Assembly: GCA_051006515.1 (NCBI GenBank)
Contig: JBPCTD010000041.1
Coordinates: 1-8,286 of the forward strand
DNA length: 8,286 bases
Source of the DNA: ZLKRG08 sp051006515
GTDB taxonomy: Bacteria > Actinomycetota > Actinomycetes > Nanopelagicales > Nanopelagicaceae
Direction of reading: 5' to 3'
A model generated the notes under the pieces. That model made no database searches, was not told the DNA's origin, and was given only the letters and a program-made list of their open reading frames with translations. Below are positions 6,361-8,286 of the stretch, in pieces. A program made the translations under genes and the position numbers. How positions within the stretch are numbered: the first letter of the stretch is position 1; the number at the start of each line of letters is the position of its first letter.

Positions 6361-7803
6361 CTCTTTAATTAAATTAGCATTTTCGCTGCGATTAGGCATT
6401 TTCAAAACTGCAATCTCAAATTTAGTTGGTGGAGTTAAGAACTGCTTCAACTGATTTAATGAGGAAACTTCCGTAACTGGTACTTTGAAACTCTGAGCAA
6501 TTGCAGCTAAATCGTGGCCGTGGGCAGTGCCAAAGATTTTTTCAAAGCCATCGACACCAGCTTGCGGCAAAGTGGAAAAAATACCGCCACCATCATTATT
6601 GATTACGAGTAACTTCAATTTAATCAATTCTTGATTAACTAATGCAGTTAAATCATGTAAGAAAGCTAAATCACCAAGAATGGCGTAGGTAGCATTTCGT
6701 TTCGATGCGATACCCAAAGCGGTAGAGATATTTCCATCGATACCCGCTAAACCTCTATTAGCAAAAACTTCAACGCCTGAACGTGGAGCTGCAAATGCTT
6801 CTAAGTCTCTTATAGGTCTTGATGATGCCACATATAAAGTAGCGCCATTAGGCAATGTTTCAGCGATAGTTTGCGCTACCGCGGGTTCACTCCAAGTATT
6901 TAATTTGATTAAATCTGAAGTTATCTGCCAACTCTCGGCTTTTCCAATCAGTTTCGGAACAAAGGAAAAAATCTTGGTGGCGCTTCGTTTAGGATCAATT
7001 TTTGCAGCGCGCGGATCAATTACATAAACCTCTTTGGCTTTTGCAATTAAGGCATTGGTGCTTCTAGATAATGTAGTTCGACCCACTACTACTGCCCAAT
7101 CTATTTCAAGCTTGTTTGAAAAAAGTGCTGCATGTGGAATTGCCTCTGGATAAGAAAGCGGATTCTCTGCAATTACCGGTACCGCCAGCTCTTTGGCAAA
7201 ATCTGAAACATCAACGCCATCATGTCCAATAATTAATATGCCACGACCTTTAGGCGCTTCAAACTCTGCTATTTGATGATCAATTTTTGCTAACTGCTTT
7301 GCACTTAAGTTGGCTAACCAATCTGACTTATCTTCAGATAACAAGGGTTCATCAAATTCGACATTGATATGTGTTGGCCCATCAGGATGCAATTCATACG
7401 AACCGCCATCAAAATACCGGCCACAATTAAAGAGTTTTACTTGGTTGGTCGTTTGATTCGCGCCAGTTTGGCGTAGTCGCGCAGGTCGATCAGCGCTCAA
7501 AACAATTAATGGTAAGTCGCTATGAAAAGCTTCTAAAAATGCGGGATAGTAATTAGCAACTGCAGTGCCGCTAGTGCAGACCACTACTGCTGGATTCTTG
7601 GTTGCTTTGGTAATGCCAAGTGCAAAGAAAGCTGCAGTTCTTTCATCTATTCGAATATGTAGATTTACTAATCCACGCTTATCTGCTTCATACAGCGCGA
7701 TTGATAGCGGAGCATTTCTTGAACCAGGGCTCAGAACAAATTCAGTTATTCCGTGCTCTATAAAGTCACGGATTATTTTGCGTGCTAATTCCGTGCTTGC
7801 CAT
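6334..7803 (-). CDS. menD: 2-succinyl-5-enolpyruvyl-6-hydroxy-3-cyclohexene-1-carboxylate synthase (MenD)
   Basis: MenD is a thiamine-diphosphate enzyme that joins 2-oxoglutarate, after decarboxylation, to isochorismate, the product of MenF. The N-terminal half has SPGSRNAPL (25-33) and the cofactor-activating E54 in IDERTAAFFALG, the equivalent of E. coli E55, then TSGTAVANYYPA (78-88 region). The C-terminal half has ASSRPIRDLE (326-335), ANRGLAGIDG (348-357) and the ThDP/Mg motif GDLAFLHD (377-384) through NNDGGGIF (402-409). At 489 residues it is shorter than the usual 550 or so; the shortening seems to lie in the middle domain, and no catalytic motif is missing. The ATG at 7803 lies inside the end of menC, which suggests coupled translation. 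The last 27 bp overlap menF on the other strand. Confidence 0.95.
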   Translation of the reverse strand: MASTELARKIIRDFIEHGITEFVLSPGSRNAPLSIALYEADKRGLVNLHIRIDERTAAFFALGITKATKNPAVVVCTSGTAVANYYPAFLEAFHSDLPLIVLSADRPARLRQTGANQTTNQVKLFNCGRYFDGGSYELHPDGPTHINVEFDEPLLSEDKSDWLANLSAKQLAKIDHQIAEFEAPKGRGILIIGHDGVDVSDFAKELAVPVIAENPLSYPEAIPHAALFSNKLEIDWAVVVGRTTLSRSTNALIAKAKEVYVIDPRAAKIDPKRSATKIFSFVPKLIGKAESWQITSDLIKLNTWSEPAVAQTIAETLPNGATLYVASSRPIRDLEAFAAPRSGVEVFANRGLAGIDGNISTALGIASKRNATYAILGDLAFLHDLTALVNQELIKLKLLVINNDGGGIFSTLPQAGVDGFEKIFGTAHGHDLAAIAQSFKVPVTEVSSLNQLKQFLTPPTKFEIAVLKMPNRSENANLIKELAQRVNYR

Positions 7804-8286
7804 ACTTCAAAACTATCGCGAATTCGATTTTCCCACCATTTAACGCGTTCCGGCGCTGCTTGATAATTGACCAATCCGCCTGGTTCAACTTTCGTTAAAC
7901 GCATCTGCACATCTACGACTGGCAATTCCGCAACATCATTGGTCAATAACTTTCCAGTTGCCAAACCACAGGCAAAGCCGAGCTCTGGCAACGATGCCGC
8001 TAACCGAATTCCATGAGTAATACCAACAGCTGATTCCAAAGCGCTAGATACCACTACCGGCAATGTGTGATGCGCCGCAATCTGCATGGCGCGCTTTATT
8101 CCACCTAACGGTGAAACTTTTAACATCAAGATATCAACTGCCCCAGTTAAATCAACGGCAAATGGATCTTCGGCTTTTCTGATTACTTCATCTCCAACTA
8201 CCGGAATTGGCAAATTTAACTCTTTTAATTCAGCTAGCGTCGCAACTGGCTGCTCTATATATTCTAATTTTGAGAAACCGATTTCA
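7785..8286 (-). CDS. menC: o-Succinylbenzoate synthase (MenC), C-terminal 166 residues, 5' end outside window
   Basis: MenC is an enolase-superfamily dehydratase that makes o-succinylbenzoate from SHCHC, after MenD. The frame is open from the right edge (first full codon 8283-8285) to the TAA at 7785, so the gene begins beyond the window; the TTG at 8211-8213 is internal and not the start. Visible parts of the barrel active site are YIEQP (metal-ligand Glu in EQP), VVGDEVIRKAEDP (metal-ligand Asp in the GDE turn), and the Lys of ILMLKVSPLGG, which corresponds to the second catalytic Lys of the superfamily. The KxK motif and the first metal Asp lie upstream, out of view. SSALESAVGI follows, typical of OSBS. 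A promiscuous N-succinylamino acid racemase activity cannot be excluded, but the men neighbours favour OSBS. It overlaps menD by 19 bp. Confidence 0.92.
   Translation of the reverse strand, partial: EIGFSKLEYIEQPVATLAELKELNLPIPVVGDEVIRKAEDPFAVDLTGAVDILMLKVSPLGGIKRAMQIAAHHTLPVVVSSALESAVGITHGIRLAASLPELGFACGLATGKLLTNDVAELPVVDVQMRLTKVEPGGLVNYQAAPERVKWWENRIRDSFEVWQARN

Noticed and set aside
8211..8213. TTG as the start of menC
   Set aside because: The same frame stays open to the window edge and encodes conserved MenC sequence (YIEQPV, ELKELN) upstream, so this codon is internal.
1..8286. Mobile elements, CRISPR arrays, tRNA or rRNA genes, defence or secondary-metabolite systems
   Set aside because: Every gene is a standard respiratory or menaquinone gene in a tight arrangement; no terminal inverted repeats, spacer arrays or RNA gene signatures were seen.

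Overview
The window is a chromosomal segment carrying respiratory-chain genes: the 5' part of a type I NADH dehydrogenase (nuo) operon next to a menaquinone (vitamin K2) biosynthesis cluster. Base composition is A/T-leaning by eye. The proteins nevertheless look actinobacterial: NuoB begins MGLEEK, NuoC has a Gly-rich N-terminus with GTGDTSGYGGL, NuoE carries a C-terminal tail ending LLGLKLAKE, and MenG has an MSRANMDKNPDEVAAMFDGV-type start. Low GC, actinobacterial proteins, tight overlaps and short proteins together suggest a streamlined planktonic actinobacterium, possibly the freshwater acI / Nanopelagicales group. That placement is inference; only a database comparison would settle it.

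Layout, right to left as transcribed. On the minus strand menC (o-succinylbenzoate synthase, 5' end outside the window) overlaps menD (SEPHCHC synthase). menD meets the plus-strand menF (isochorismate synthase) tail to tail, with a 27-bp overlap. menF diverges from minus-strand menG (demethylmenaquinone methyltransferase) across a 133-bp gap. 46 bp after menG the nuo operon starts, in the order nuoA, nuoB, nuoC, nuoD, nuoE, nuoF. nuoF runs off the left edge after 236 codons. Junctions nuoB/C, C/D, D/E and E/F overlap by 4, 1, 1 and 1 bases; only nuoA and nuoB are separated (60 bp).

The genes form one functional unit. MenF (chorismate to isochorismate), MenD and MenC are early steps of the classical menaquinone route, and MenG is the last, methylating, step. 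The Nuo complex oxidises NADH and reduces the menaquinone produced. MenB, MenE, MenH, MenI and MenA and subunits NuoG to NuoN are not in the window.

No RNA genes, mobile elements, CRISPR arrays or phage genes were found, and no stretch over 300 bases lacks a gene. The region is mostly ordinary core metabolism, and I found no new biological system. The items worth a second look are small: a near-tandem repeat of the nuoA stop region, a 9-bp direct repeat in the menF/menG divergent gap, an uncertain Lys-rich upstream ORF in that gap, and the menF/menD 3' overlap.
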